Source: J014 sp964486055 (lineage in GTDB: Bacteria > Acidobacteriota > Blastocatellia > Pyrinomonadales > Pyrinomonadaceae). Taken from it: DNA of 64,000 nt. The stretch spans positions 62,001 through 126,000 of the forward strand of contig CAZALE010000007.1 of the NCBI GenBank assembly GCA_964486055.1. The letters are read 5' to 3'. Below are positions 53,180 to 61,599 of this stretch, one piece after another (the first letter of the stretch is position 1; each line of letters opens with the position of its first letter). The notes below the pieces were generated by a model that had not been told where the DNA came from, made no database searches, and saw nothing but the letters and a program-made list of their open reading frames with translations. Position numbers and translations under genes: made by a program.

Positions 53180-53231
53180 TGTGGAAAACTCATATTCCAC
53201 AAAAGTTTTCCACAGAATCTGTGGAAAACTT
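53180..53231. promoter_or_regulatory. Cluster of DnaA-box-like TTTTCCACA sites
   Basis: Three identical 9-mers TTTTCCACA or its complement lie at 53180-53188, 53206-53214 and 53220-53228, alternating in orientation, plus a weaker copy at 53193-53201. Spacing is 13-14 bases. The last two form a 13-bp perfect inverted repeat with a 3-base loop (53203-53231). Consensus DnaA box is TTATCCACA. No replication gene is adjacent, so origin function is not shown. Confidence 0.6.
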
Positions 53232-53360
53232 CTGAGAACTATTGTGAGTTTGAATGAAAGTAAGACTGGTGTAGATGCAATAACAAAACCACTTATCCCA
53301 CGAAGATGGTTAAATTAAGAACTAGCTTAAATAGTGAGAGGCGACGGTAAAATTTTATTA

Positions 53361-54059
53361 TCAGAATCTTGGAAATACTCTGATTATTGAATCAGGAAAC
53401 CATTCATTCAAATCACGAGTGACTGCATCAGCACCCGCAGAGCGCAAGGTAGCCTCATCAAATGTATTCGTTACGCCTAAGGCCTTCATGCTTGCGGATT
53501 TTGCAGCTTGAATCCCCTGTGGAACATCCTCGATTACTAGACATTCGTAACGCTCTAAAGGTAGATGTCCCCTGGCTGAACGAATTTTATCAACCTTACG
53601 AAATGCTTTTAGGTAGCATTCTGGATCAGGCTTATGTTTCCTAACGTCCTCAGCAGAGACAACGGCGTCAAAATATTTATTCAATCCTGTACGTTCCAAA
53701 ACATAATCTATCTCTGCCCTATTAGCCATGCTGACCAGACCTAAGGAAAAACGATGACTACATTTTTTTATAAAATTTTCAACTCCAGGGAAAAGCGGAA
53801 TTTTATCCTTTAAGATTTCACGCCATCTCTCTGTCTTTTCTTTCAATATCTCCTCTACTCTATCATCACTTACTGGTCTTCCGACTCGAGAGAATTGAGC
53901 TCTGATGAACGCTTTATCGTCCATACCAGTGCAGGCATAGTAGTCTTCTTCTTTTATTTCAATGCCTTCTGATTTGAAACACTCGGCATAAGCCTTCATT
54001 TGTAAAGGCTCATCATTTATGATCACTCCATTGAAATCCATCAAGATAGTTTTAATCAT
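53361..54059 (-). CDS. HAD-superfamily phosphatase / beta-phosphoglucomutase-like
   Basis: A 232-residue HAD hydrolase. Motif I is atypical: ILMDFNGVIINDEP, in which the nucleophile Asp and the +2 residue read D-F-N where D-x-D is usual, so the general acid position is Asn. Motif II is LVSMANRAE, motif III KHKPDPECYLKAF and motif IV VIEDVPQGIQAAKSA. Loss of the second Asp would weaken phosphatase activity but is seen in phosphoglucomutase-like relatives too rarely to name the substrate. ATG 54059 is preferred to 54119, which would overlap the upstream gene. No operon partner is evident. Confidence 0.85.
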   Translation of the reverse strand: MIKTILMDFNGVIINDEPLQMKAYAECFKSEGIEIKEEDYYACTGMDDKAFIRAQFSRVGRPVSDDRVEEILKEKTERWREILKDKIPLFPGVENFIKKCSHRFSLGLVSMANRAEIDYVLERTGLNKYFDAVVSAEDVRKHKPDPECYLKAFRKVDKIRSARGHLPLERYECLVIEDVPQGIQAAKSASMKALGVTNTFDEATLRSAGADAVTRDLNEWFPDSIIRVFPRF

Positions 54060-54115
54060 AACGCTCAGATAAAAATTCAAGTTTAGCGAAATTTTAGCTG
54101 AAACTTTTGAACAAC

Positions 54116-55600
54116 TCAATCTAAGAGGCGTGGCTCGAATAAGTTGCCACGACCGAGAATATAGTTAGGATCAAAAGATTTCTTAAGAGCTACCATTTCA
54201 TTTATATATCTTTCCCCCATCTGCACGTACAAATATTTTCTTTTATGTTTACCGATACCGTGTTCAGCTGATACTGTTCCGCCGAGCATTATGGACTGTG
54301 CAATGAATCTTCCATATAGATGTCTGGCCTTTACCGCTTCATCATCATTCCTTGGTAGAAGATTTACGTGCAAATGACTATCGCCAATATGTCCAAAAAT
54401 GACGTAATCCAAATGACTCTCCTCAAGTTTGGATTTATAGAATTTGAGTAAGCATTGAAAATTTTCATCTGGAACAGCCATATCAGTTCCTACCTTGCGC
54501 TGATTATATCTGGCAATAGTTTCATTTACGGCAATAGGTAGTGCATGACGAAAATTCCGCATCTTTTCCCTATCTTGTTCACTGGTGGTAAACCAAGAAT
54601 CTTCGAGTAAGGCATTATACTTCTCTAATAGCTCATACCATGATTGAAGAAGATAATCCTCTGTCTTCTCATTTGTCTCCTGTTCAAAAAATAACGCTGA
54701 ATCAGCCCTACTTGGAATTTCCGGAAATTTTCTGGAGATGAATTTTAGCGATTGATTGTCAAAATACTCGAGCAAGGTGGCGTTGATGCCTACAGTCATG
54801 GAAGCTCTAGAGTCGAAGGATCTTTTGCGAGCCTCGTTCACACATGCTATTAAATCAGATTCATGTTCGAAGAAAACTATACCGCTGAAAAAAGATTCAG
54901 GTTTATCCAACAACTTTAATTCAGCCTCTAGTACCACACCAAGAGTGCCTTCGCTTCCGATGAATAAGTCAACAGCATCTACTTCGCTAGCCGTAAAGTA
55001 TCCACTTGTATTCTTACGAACTCTTGGTTGAGGATAAGTTGGAAGTTTGGCTCTGATTTTATTGCCTCGATTTATCTCTATTTCTATTGAACCATCAGAG
55101 GATAAGACTTCTCCTCTCCGCAAGTGTACAACATCGCCATTTGCTAAAGCGACTTTAATTGACTGGACATAACTTCTAGTTGATCCATATTTAAAACTTC
55201 TGGCTCCACTCGCATTAGTTGCAATGTTTCCACCGATTTGACAGCTCCATTCTGTCGGATCGGGAGGATAGAAGAGTTTCTCTGCGTCCACAAGTTTCTG
55301 AAAATCTCTCAATAAAACTCCCGCCTGCACTCTAGCGACTTTTCTAGTCTTGTCTAAATCCAAAACTTTATCGAATTTTTCTAGTGATATGACATAACCT
55401 CCGAACGGAACAGCTCCTCCGACAGTTCCTGTCCTTGCGCCTGCTATGGTAATTGGGATTTTTCTCGCATTTGCCTCTGATAAAATCTCAGAAACCTCTT
55501 TGAAGGTCTCCGGAATGAAGACTTTTTCTGCATGCCCGATTATGTTGCTGGCATCCCTTAAATAGTTTTCGAACTCATCTCGATTTGTCTTTATCTGCAT
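54116..55600 (-). CDS. FAD-linked oxidase, glycolate oxidase / D-lactate dehydrogenase type (GlcD-like)
   Basis: A 494-residue vanillyl-alcohol-oxidase-family flavoprotein. The FAD-binding half has PITIAGARTGTVGGAVPFGG near residue 55 and WSCQIGGNIATNASGARSFK; the C-terminal half has VIFGHIGDSHLHVNLLPRND and VSAEHGIGKHKRKYL, typical of GlcD and D-2-hydroxyacid dehydrogenases. It oxidises a 2-hydroxy acid such as glycolate or D-lactate. The usual partners glcE and glcF are not adjacent, so the electron acceptor is unclear. The TAA-side neighbour is the HAD gene. The larC gene of the window could relate to lactate but is 50 kb away. Confidence 0.85.
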   Translation of the reverse strand: MQIKTNRDEFENYLRDASNIIGHAEKVFIPETFKEVSEILSEANARKIPITIAGARTGTVGGAVPFGGYVISLEKFDKVLDLDKTRKVARVQAGVLLRDFQKLVDAEKLFYPPDPTEWSCQIGGNIATNASGARSFKYGSTRSYVQSIKVALANGDVVHLRRGEVLSSDGSIEIEINRGNKIRAKLPTYPQPRVRKNTSGYFTASEVDAVDLFIGSEGTLGVVLEAELKLLDKPESFFSGIVFFEHESDLIACVNEARKRSFDSRASMTVGINATLLEYFDNQSLKFISRKFPEIPSRADSALFFEQETNEKTEDYLLQSWYELLEKYNALLEDSWFTTSEQDREKMRNFRHALPIAVNETIARYNQRKVGTDMAVPDENFQCLLKFYKSKLEESHLDYVIFGHIGDSHLHVNLLPRNDDEAVKARHLYGRFIAQSIMLGGTVSAEHGIGKHKRKYLYVQMGERYINEMVALKKSFDPNYILGRGNLFEPRLLD

Positions 55601-55628
55601 GATTTGATTTTACGACAAAAAATATATT

Positions 55629-57440
55629 TTACTTTTTCCTTTCATTAGCTCTTAGTATTTTTTTGCGTAAGCGAATAGATTTTGGAGTAACCTCTACCAA
55701 TTCATCTTCAGCTATGAATTCCAATGCCTGCTCCAAAGACAATTCTTTGATTGGAACCAGACGCATAGCTTCCTCAGCCGTGGAGGACCTCATATTAGTT
55801 AATTTCTTCTCTTTGATAGCGTTTACATCTAAATCGATGGCACGAGCATTCTCTCCTATTATCATCCCCTCGTAAACTTTTGTTTGTGGTTTAATGAATA
55901 GAGTACCCCGCTCTTGCAAGTTGTAGAGTGCATAAGCAGTAGCCTCTCCCATTCTATCTGCAACTAATGAACCGGTCCTTCTACCCCTCATCTCGCCTTG
56001 CCACTTGTCATAACGCAAGAATAGTGTGTTTAATAAACCAGTTCCTTTTGTTTCCGTTAAAAACTCATTTCGAAACCCTATCAATCCGCGTGACGGAACT
56101 TCATACTCGAGACGGACTCGCCCAGAACCATTGTTTATCATTTTTTTCATCTGCCCTCTACGCCTACCCAGAGCCTCCGTGACTACTCCTATGAACTCCT
56201 CTGGAATATCAATTACTACTAACTCTATCGGCTCCAATAATTCCCCGTTTTCTCCTTTTTTAGTTATCACCTCCGGCCTAGAGACCTGAAATTCATACCC
56301 TTCGCGCCGCATCATTTCGATCAAAATCGCTAACTGTAACTCACCGCGCCCAGAAACCTTAAATTGATCCGGAGACTCAGTCTCCTCGACTCTAAGAGCA
56401 ACGTTACCTAAAACTTCTTTATTTAAACGCTCTTTCAGCTGCCTAGATGTTACAAACTTTCCCTCTATACCTGCAAAGGGCGAGGTATTTACTCCAAAAA
56501 TCATCGAAATAGTCGGTTCATCGACGGCGATTGCAGGCATTGGACGTGGATTGTCCACGGAGCTTATTGTCTCGCCTATTTGAATATCATCAAAGCCAGC
56601 CAATGCTATTATCTCTCCAACTCCAACTGTTTCGACAGGTTCTCTCTCCAATCCTTCAAATACGAATAGCTCTCTGACCTTTCCTTTTTCTAACTTGCCA
56701 TCACGCTTGCAAACAAGAACCTCCTGGTTTTTCTGAATTTCCCCAGAAAAAATCCTCCCTATGGCTAATCTTCCAACAAAAGTATTGTAATCGATGTTTG
56801 CAACTAAAATTTGCAGAGTATCTTGACGCAATGGTTTAGGGGCTGGAATTGTATGAATGATTTGTTCAAAGAGTGGTTTTAAATTTGTGAATTCTGCGTC
56901 GAGAGATGTTTTTACCAATCCATCACGCGCAACTGCATACAGTATCGGGAATTCGATCTGTTCTTCCGTAGCCCCCAAATCTATGAAAAGATCGTAAATC
57001 TCATTGACAACTTCTTGAGGACGAGCATCGTGCCGATCAATCTTATTAACCACAGCAATCGCCGGCAAGTTCTGCTCCAAAGCTTTTCTTAGAACAAACC
57101 TTGTCTGTGGAAGACACCCCTCAGCAGCATCAACTAACAGCATCACGCCGTCAACCATCTTCAAAACCCTCTCTACCTCACCTCCGAAGTCTGCATGGCC
57201 GGGAGTGTCAACTATATTTATCTTGTATTCACCATATCGGACAGATGCATTTTTTGCCATGATGGTGATGCCGCGTTCACGCTCAAGATCCAGTGAATCT
57301 AGAATTCTCTCCTGAACCTCCTGATTTTCCCTGAAAATCCCGGCTTGCTTTAACATCGCATCCACCAACGTGGTTTTGCCATGGTCAACATGTGCTATTA
57401 TCGCTATATTTCTTATCTTATCTGTAGGCGTAATCATCAT
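55629..57440 (-). CDS. typA: Translational GTPase TypA/BipA
   Basis: Ribosome-associated GTPase of 603 residues. G domain: AHVDHGKTT near residue 18, RGITI, DTPGHADFGGEVER, NKIDRHDA. Domains II and III follow, then the TypA-specific C-terminal region (PSRGLIGFRNEFLTETKGTG, then RRTGSLVADRMGEATAYAL). It helps ribosome assembly and stress or cold adaptation. The length is normal for the family. Alternative EF-G or LepA assignment is excluded by the C-terminal sequence. It lies alone on the minus strand, 28 bases after the FAD oxidase start. Confidence 0.97.
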   Translation of the reverse strand: MMITPTDKIRNIAIIAHVDHGKTTLVDAMLKQAGIFRENQEVQERILDSLDLERERGITIMAKNASVRYGEYKINIVDTPGHADFGGEVERVLKMVDGVMLLVDAAEGCLPQTRFVLRKALEQNLPAIAVVNKIDRHDARPQEVVNEIYDLFIDLGATEEQIEFPILYAVARDGLVKTSLDAEFTNLKPLFEQIIHTIPAPKPLRQDTLQILVANIDYNTFVGRLAIGRIFSGEIQKNQEVLVCKRDGKLEKGKVRELFVFEGLEREPVETVGVGEIIALAGFDDIQIGETISSVDNPRPMPAIAVDEPTISMIFGVNTSPFAGIEGKFVTSRQLKERLNKEVLGNVALRVEETESPDQFKVSGRGELQLAILIEMMRREGYEFQVSRPEVITKKGENGELLEPIELVVIDIPEEFIGVVTEALGRRRGQMKKMINNGSGRVRLEYEVPSRGLIGFRNEFLTETKGTGLLNTLFLRYDKWQGEMRGRRTGSLVADRMGEATAYALYNLQERGTLFIKPQTKVYEGMIIGENARAIDLDVNAIKEKKLTNMRSSTAEEAMRLVPIKELSLEQALEFIAEDELVEVTPKSIRLRKKILRANERKK

Positions 57441-57536
57441 GTTTCAAAGTTTTTTATAATGCAGCATTGACCTTAAAAAGGCAAATCCTGACTCGGTTTT
57501 CATATGCATTTTTAACATGCAAAATGTAAAATTCTT

Positions 57537-58817
57537 ATGATGATGGAGATCTGGGTAACTTATCCTACACCAGAAGGATCCCGTGATTTAAAACTTCGCG
57601 ATATTGATAAGATAACGATTGGACGATCGGCAGAGGCAGATCTGTGCCTTGATGATACTAACATCTCTCGTATCCATGCCACTATCTATCGAGAAAGAGA
57701 TAAAATCTGGATCATAGACGAAAATTCTACTAATGGCACTTTCGTAAATGGAGTCAAAGTACCTCCAGAGGGGAAGCCTTTAAAACACGGAGATCGTATC
57801 AGAATCGGGCTCTACACAGAGCTTTTGTTACGGATAGCAACCCCTAAAAACACCAGGAATCCCTCATCGCTAGCCCAAAGGTCACTATTGCCGGTTGCTC
57901 TTATTATCGTTTCATTCCTGATTTTCTTATCAGCCATTTCATTCATCATTTTCAGTGTGCTAACCGACATAACTAAAACCAATAAAATGCTTAACGACTC
58001 AACCACGGAGCGAAGAAATATAAGGCAAACCCGGCAGTATCCGGAGAACGACTCAGAATCAACAATCTCAAATGGAAAAAGCTCATCGACAAACTCTCCA
58101 GATGATAATAATTTACCTTCCAGTAANNNNNNNNNNNNNNNNNNNNNNNNNNNNNNNNNNNNNNNNNNNNNNNNNNNNNNNNNNNNNNNNNNNNNNNNNN
58201 NNNNNNNNNNNNNNNNNNNNNNNNNNAGAAGTGATACTGTAACAATCTTGGAGAGAGCAAGGAAAAATGCCCCGTTCATTATAAGATCTTTCTATTCAGA
58301 GGGTTTAGATCCACAAATTGGACTGTATATAGCGATGATAGAATCTGAGCATTGCCCGTGCTTACAAAGTCCAACAGGGGCACTCGGAATGTTTCAATTT
58401 GTTCGTTCGACTGGGCGAGAATTTGGTTTACAGATAAAACAAGATGCATCACCCAGTAATCCAGATGAACGCTGTGACCCAGAAAAATCTGCTAGAGCCG
58501 CAGCACGTTATCTAAAATCGCTTATTAGTAGATTTGGCTCGGGTCCTATGAGTTTTCCTCTGGCCATAGCTAGTTATAACAGCGGGCAGGGAGGCTTGAG
58601 TCAAAATCTTGAAAAAGCTCTGAAAACTGCAGCTAACCAGGAACGTTCGTTTTGGACCTTGGTATCTAATCAAGCCATATTCGAGGGTAAAGTAGGAGAA
58701 CAATTCAGGAAAGAAAACGTAAGGTACGTACCAAAGTTCTTCGCTGCCGCAATAATCGGAGAAAACCCACAAGATTTTGGAATAAACATGGCTCCTCTCT
58801 CAACTTATACAAACTGA
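57537..58817 (+). CDS. FHA-domain and lytic-transglycosylase reading frame interrupted by a scaffold gap
   Basis: Residues 1-105 are an FHA phosphothreonine-binding domain (TIGRSAEADLCLDDTNISRI, then STNGTFVNGVKV). A membrane helix follows at about 118-140 (LLPVALIIVSFLIFLSAISF) and then an Asn/Ser/Thr-rich linker. One hundred Ns lie at 58127-58226. After them comes an SLT-type lytic transglycosylase domain: IAMIESEHCPCLQSPTGALG with the catalytic Glu, GMFQFVRSTG, and ASYNSGQGGLSQNL. The two parts read in one frame only because the gap happens to be 100 bases; its true size is unknown, so this may be one protein or two genes. Fusion would place a peptidoglycan lyase beside a cytoplasmic signalling domain. 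Confidence 0.7.
   Translation: MMMEIWVTYPTPEGSRDLKLRDIDKITIGRSAEADLCLDDTNISRIHATIYRERDKIWIIDENSTNGTFVNGVKVPPEGKPLKHGDRIRIGLYTELLLRIATPKNTRNPSSLAQRSLLPVALIIVSFLIFLSAISFIIFSVLTDITKTNKMLNDSTTERRNIRQTRQYPENDSESTISNGKSSSTNSPDDNNLPSSXXXXXXXXXXXXXXXXXXXXXXXXXXXXXXXXXXRSDTVTILERARKNAPFIIRSFYSEGLDPQIGLYIAMIESEHCPCLQSPTGALGMFQFVRSTGREFGLQIKQDASPSNPDERCDPEKSARAAARYLKSLISRFGSGPMSFPLAIASYNSGQGGLSQNLEKALKTAANQERSFWTLVSNQAIFEGKVGEQFRKENVRYVPKFFAAAIIGENPQDFGINMAPLSTYTN
58127..58226. other. Assembly gap of 100 Ns
   Basis: Exactly 100 unknown bases between two halves of the FHA/transglycosylase frame. A run of exactly 100 is a usual placeholder for a gap of unknown length. The flanking sequence on the left is Ser/Asn-coding and repetitive. 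Confidence 0.99.
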
Positions 58818-58982
58818 ACTTTTATCCCTGACAGTAACTGTGTCCTCTATCAATCTAAACAGAGGACGATAGCCATAAAACCACCAAACGATCTAACCTA
58901 AAATATCTTGAGTTATGTGTATTGGCATCTTGACCTCTGCATATTAGTAAACAGAGATTTGATGTGCTAGAAAGGATAAAGC

Positions 58983-59013
58983 GTGAGGCAAACCCTGGAT
59001 TTGATTGCCTCAC
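58983..59013 (-). terminator. Probable terminator after sucD
   Basis: Inverted repeat GTGAGGCAA (58983-58991) and TTGCCTCAC (59005-59013) with a 13-base loop, 46 bases after the sucD stop on the minus strand, followed by CGCTTTAT. The T tract is short, so strength is moderate. Confidence 0.6.
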
Positions 59014-59058
59014 CGAGTTTGTATTATTGCTTCTTATTTGTCGATCTTTTCCGAGAAC

Positions 59059-59940
59059 TCAGTGTCCTAAAACTTCTCTCATGGTTGATCCTATTTCGGC
59101 AGGTGATTTGACAACATGAATTCCAGCTTCCTCTAATGCCCTCATCTTTTCAGCTGCTGTTCCTTTACCACCAGCTATTATCGCTCCTGCATGTCCCATT
59201 CTGCGACCTGGAGGGGCCGTTTGACCAGCAATGAAAGCTACAATTGGTTTCCTCTTGGCAAGACCAGTTTGTTTAACCCACTCAGCCGCTTCCTCCTCAG
59301 CAGTTCCGCCTATCTCACCTATCAAAATTATGCCCTCGGTCTCATCATCCTCTGCAAAGAGCTTTAAAGCATCAGTATGTGTAGTTCCAATTATTGGGTC
59401 GCCACCAATTCCAATAGCAGTTGACTGTCCTAAACCAACTGCTACAGTCTGCCCCACAGCTTCATAAGTTAGAGTGCCAGAGCGTGAGACTATACCTATG
59501 CTTCCCCTTTTGTGAATATGGCCTGGCATTATTCCTATCTTACACTCCTCTGGGGTTATAATCCCTGGACAGTTTGGTCCTATTAAACGTGTATCCTTAT
59601 CCCTCAAGTATTCCTTTACTTTAACCATGTCAGCCACTGGTATACCCTCTGTGATTGCTACGATCAGCCTAACGCCTGCATCAGCTGCTTCCATTATCGC
59701 ATCGGCAGCAAAAGCTGGTGGAACGTAGATGACAGAGGCATCGGCTCCCGTCTCCCTTACTGCCTCAGCGACCGTATTGAATACTGGAATACCTTCATGT
59801 AAAGTGCCTCCCTTTCCAGGAGTGACACCTGCGACTATTTTTGTCCCATACTCAATCATTTGTTTTGTGTGAAACGTACCTTCTTTACCTGTTATTCCTT
59901 GCACTACAACTCGCGTCTGTCTGTTAACCAATATACTCAA
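59059..59940 (-). CDS. sucD: Succinyl-CoA ligase, alpha subunit
   Basis: Alpha subunit of succinyl-CoA synthetase, TCA cycle, with substrate-level phosphorylation. 293 residues, normal length. The CoA-binding domain begins VNRQTRVVVQGITGKEGTFH; GPNCPGIITPEECKIGIMPG follows; the phosphorylated His is H250 in RRMGHAGAIIAGGKG. The beta subunit gene sucC, usually directly upstream, is absent: the next gene on this strand is proS. A second sucD/sucC elsewhere or a split operon is implied. Confidence 0.96.
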   Translation of the reverse strand: MSILVNRQTRVVVQGITGKEGTFHTKQMIEYGTKIVAGVTPGKGGTLHEGIPVFNTVAEAVRETGADASVIYVPPAFAADAIMEAADAGVRLIVAITEGIPVADMVKVKEYLRDKDTRLIGPNCPGIITPEECKIGIMPGHIHKRGSIGIVSRSGTLTYEAVGQTVAVGLGQSTAIGIGGDPIIGTTHTDALKLFAEDDETEGIILIGEIGGTAEEEAAEWVKQTGLAKRKPIVAFIAGQTAPPGRRMGHAGAIIAGGKGTAAEKMRALEEAGIHVVKSPAEIGSTMREVLGH

Positions 59941-60031
59941 CTTTCTCGGACTCCTTCACAAGAATTTTCTACAAAAGACAAATAATAGATTAAAACAATG
60001 GAAGTCGGCAATTTCACCGAGCCAAGAATTC

Positions 60032-61513
60032 TCAATAAGCTCTTGCGAAAAGCACCCTCCTATTGGATGGTTTTCCTGAAAAAACACATCTACCGGGCTC
60101 TTGCTTTGCATCTAGCGGTATACAACGAATGGTTGCCTTTGTTTCTTCCTTGATCTTCTCCTCGGTCTCCGATGTCCCATCCCAATGCGCTAGTATAAAG
60201 CCTCCTTTTTCAATTCGCTCTCTAAAATCATCCCATGTATCGACAATAAAAGTATTTTCCTCGCGAAACTTCAGAGCCTTGCGATATATGTTCTCCTGAA
60301 TATCATCAAGCAACGTCACAACGTAATCGGCAATACCTTCTACAGGCCTCGTTTCCTTAGTCAGAGTATCTCGCCTTGCCACCTCGACTGTGTTGTTTTG
60401 TATATCCCTCATTCCAAAAGCAAGGCGCACTGGCACGCCTTTCAATTCATACTCAGCAAATTTCCATCCAGACCGTTGTTTATCGTCATCGTCATATTTA
60501 ACAGAAATCCCTCTATGTTTTATCTCCTCGATAATCGGCTGCACTCTTTCCGTAACTTTCGCTAACTCTTCCTCACCCTTATAGATCGGTATCACAACAA
60601 CTTGAATTGGAGCAAGACGAGGCGGGAGCACCAATCCTTGATCATCTGAGTGTGCCATGATCAAAGCTCCCATCAATCGCGTGGAAACACCCCAGGATGT
60701 GGCCCATGCATATTCTAATTTACCTTCTTTGGTCATGAACTGCACGTCAAAAGACTTCGCAAAGTTCTGACCGAGGAAATGTGAGGTCCCAGCCTGCAAT
60801 GCCTTACCATCTTGCATCAAGGCTTCGATGCAATAAGTTTCTTCAGCGCCAGCAAAACGTTCATTTGGTGTTTTGACGCCCTTAATCACTGGCAAAGCCA
60901 TCCACTTTTCGGCAAACTCGGCATAAACATCAAGCATTCTCTCGGCTTCTTCGAGGGCCTCCTCTCGAGTAGCATGAGCTGTATGACCTTCTTGCCATAA
61001 AAACTCAGCAGTGCGCAGAAATATGCGAGTTCGCATCTCCCATCGAACGACGTTTGCCCATTGATTTATCAATATTGGTAGATCTCTCCATGACTGAATC
61101 CAATTTCTATAAGTATTCCAAATTATTGCCTCTGAGGTGGGTCTGACTATTAATTCTTCTTCTAATTTTGCTTCTGGATCAACTATTAGTCCTTTACCAT
61201 CAGGGTTTGCTTTCAATCTGTAATGTGTTACCACTGCGCATTCTTTAGCAAAACCGGTGGCATGCTCCTCCTCCTTTTCGAGAAAACTCTTGGGCACAAA
61301 TAAGGGAAAATAAGCATTTACATGCCCAGTAGCCTTGAACATATCATCTAAAGCTCTCTGCATTTTCTCCCAAATCGCATAACCATATGGCTTGATCACC
61401 ATGCAACCGCGAACGGCGGAGTTCTCAGCCAAACCAGAACGTTTAACTAATTCGTTGTACCACTCAGAATAATTCTCTTCCCTTTTTGGTATTGCCTTGC
61501 TCATAGCATTCAA
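60032..61513 (-). CDS. proS: Prolyl-tRNA synthetase, archaeal/eukaryote-type
   Basis: Charges tRNA-Pro with proline. The 493-residue enzyme is the type lacking the long bacterial editing insertion between motifs 2 and 3. It starts NYSEWYNELVKRSGLAENSA, has motif 2 around RTRIFLRTAEFLWQEGHTAH and motif 3 in SDDQGLVLPPRLAPIQVVVI, and ends in the typical zinc-associated C-terminus with a terminal Tyr (RRVLFARAY). It is divergent from the proline dehydrogenase gene, 86 bases away, a neat proline-related pair. Confidence 0.95.
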   Translation of the reverse strand: MNAMSKAIPKREENYSEWYNELVKRSGLAENSAVRGCMVIKPYGYAIWEKMQRALDDMFKATGHVNAYFPLFVPKSFLEKEEEHATGFAKECAVVTHYRLKANPDGKGLIVDPEAKLEEELIVRPTSEAIIWNTYRNWIQSWRDLPILINQWANVVRWEMRTRIFLRTAEFLWQEGHTAHATREEALEEAERMLDVYAEFAEKWMALPVIKGVKTPNERFAGAEETYCIEALMQDGKALQAGTSHFLGQNFAKSFDVQFMTKEGKLEYAWATSWGVSTRLMGALIMAHSDDQGLVLPPRLAPIQVVVIPIYKGEEELAKVTERVQPIIEEIKHRGISVKYDDDDKQRSGWKFAEYELKGVPVRLAFGMRDIQNNTVEVARRDTLTKETRPVEGIADYVVTLLDDIQENIYRKALKFREENTFIVDTWDDFRERIEKGGFILAHWDGTSETEEKIKEETKATIRCIPLDAKQEPGRCVFSGKPSNRRVLFARAY

Positions 61514-61599
61514 AATCTCAAATCATAACCTAATTTTCTTTCAGAAACAATTTGCGTTTGAGCCTTTTAAGAGTTATGGTAACAGTTAGAAAACGCTGA

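Noticed and set aside
53180..53231. Calling this a replication origin
   Set aside because: No dnaA, dnaN, gidA or similar origin neighbours, and the site shares only a variant of the DnaA box.
58842..58867. GTCCTCT/AGAGGAC inverted repeat as terminator for the FHA gene
   Set aside because: Long loop and no T tract after it.
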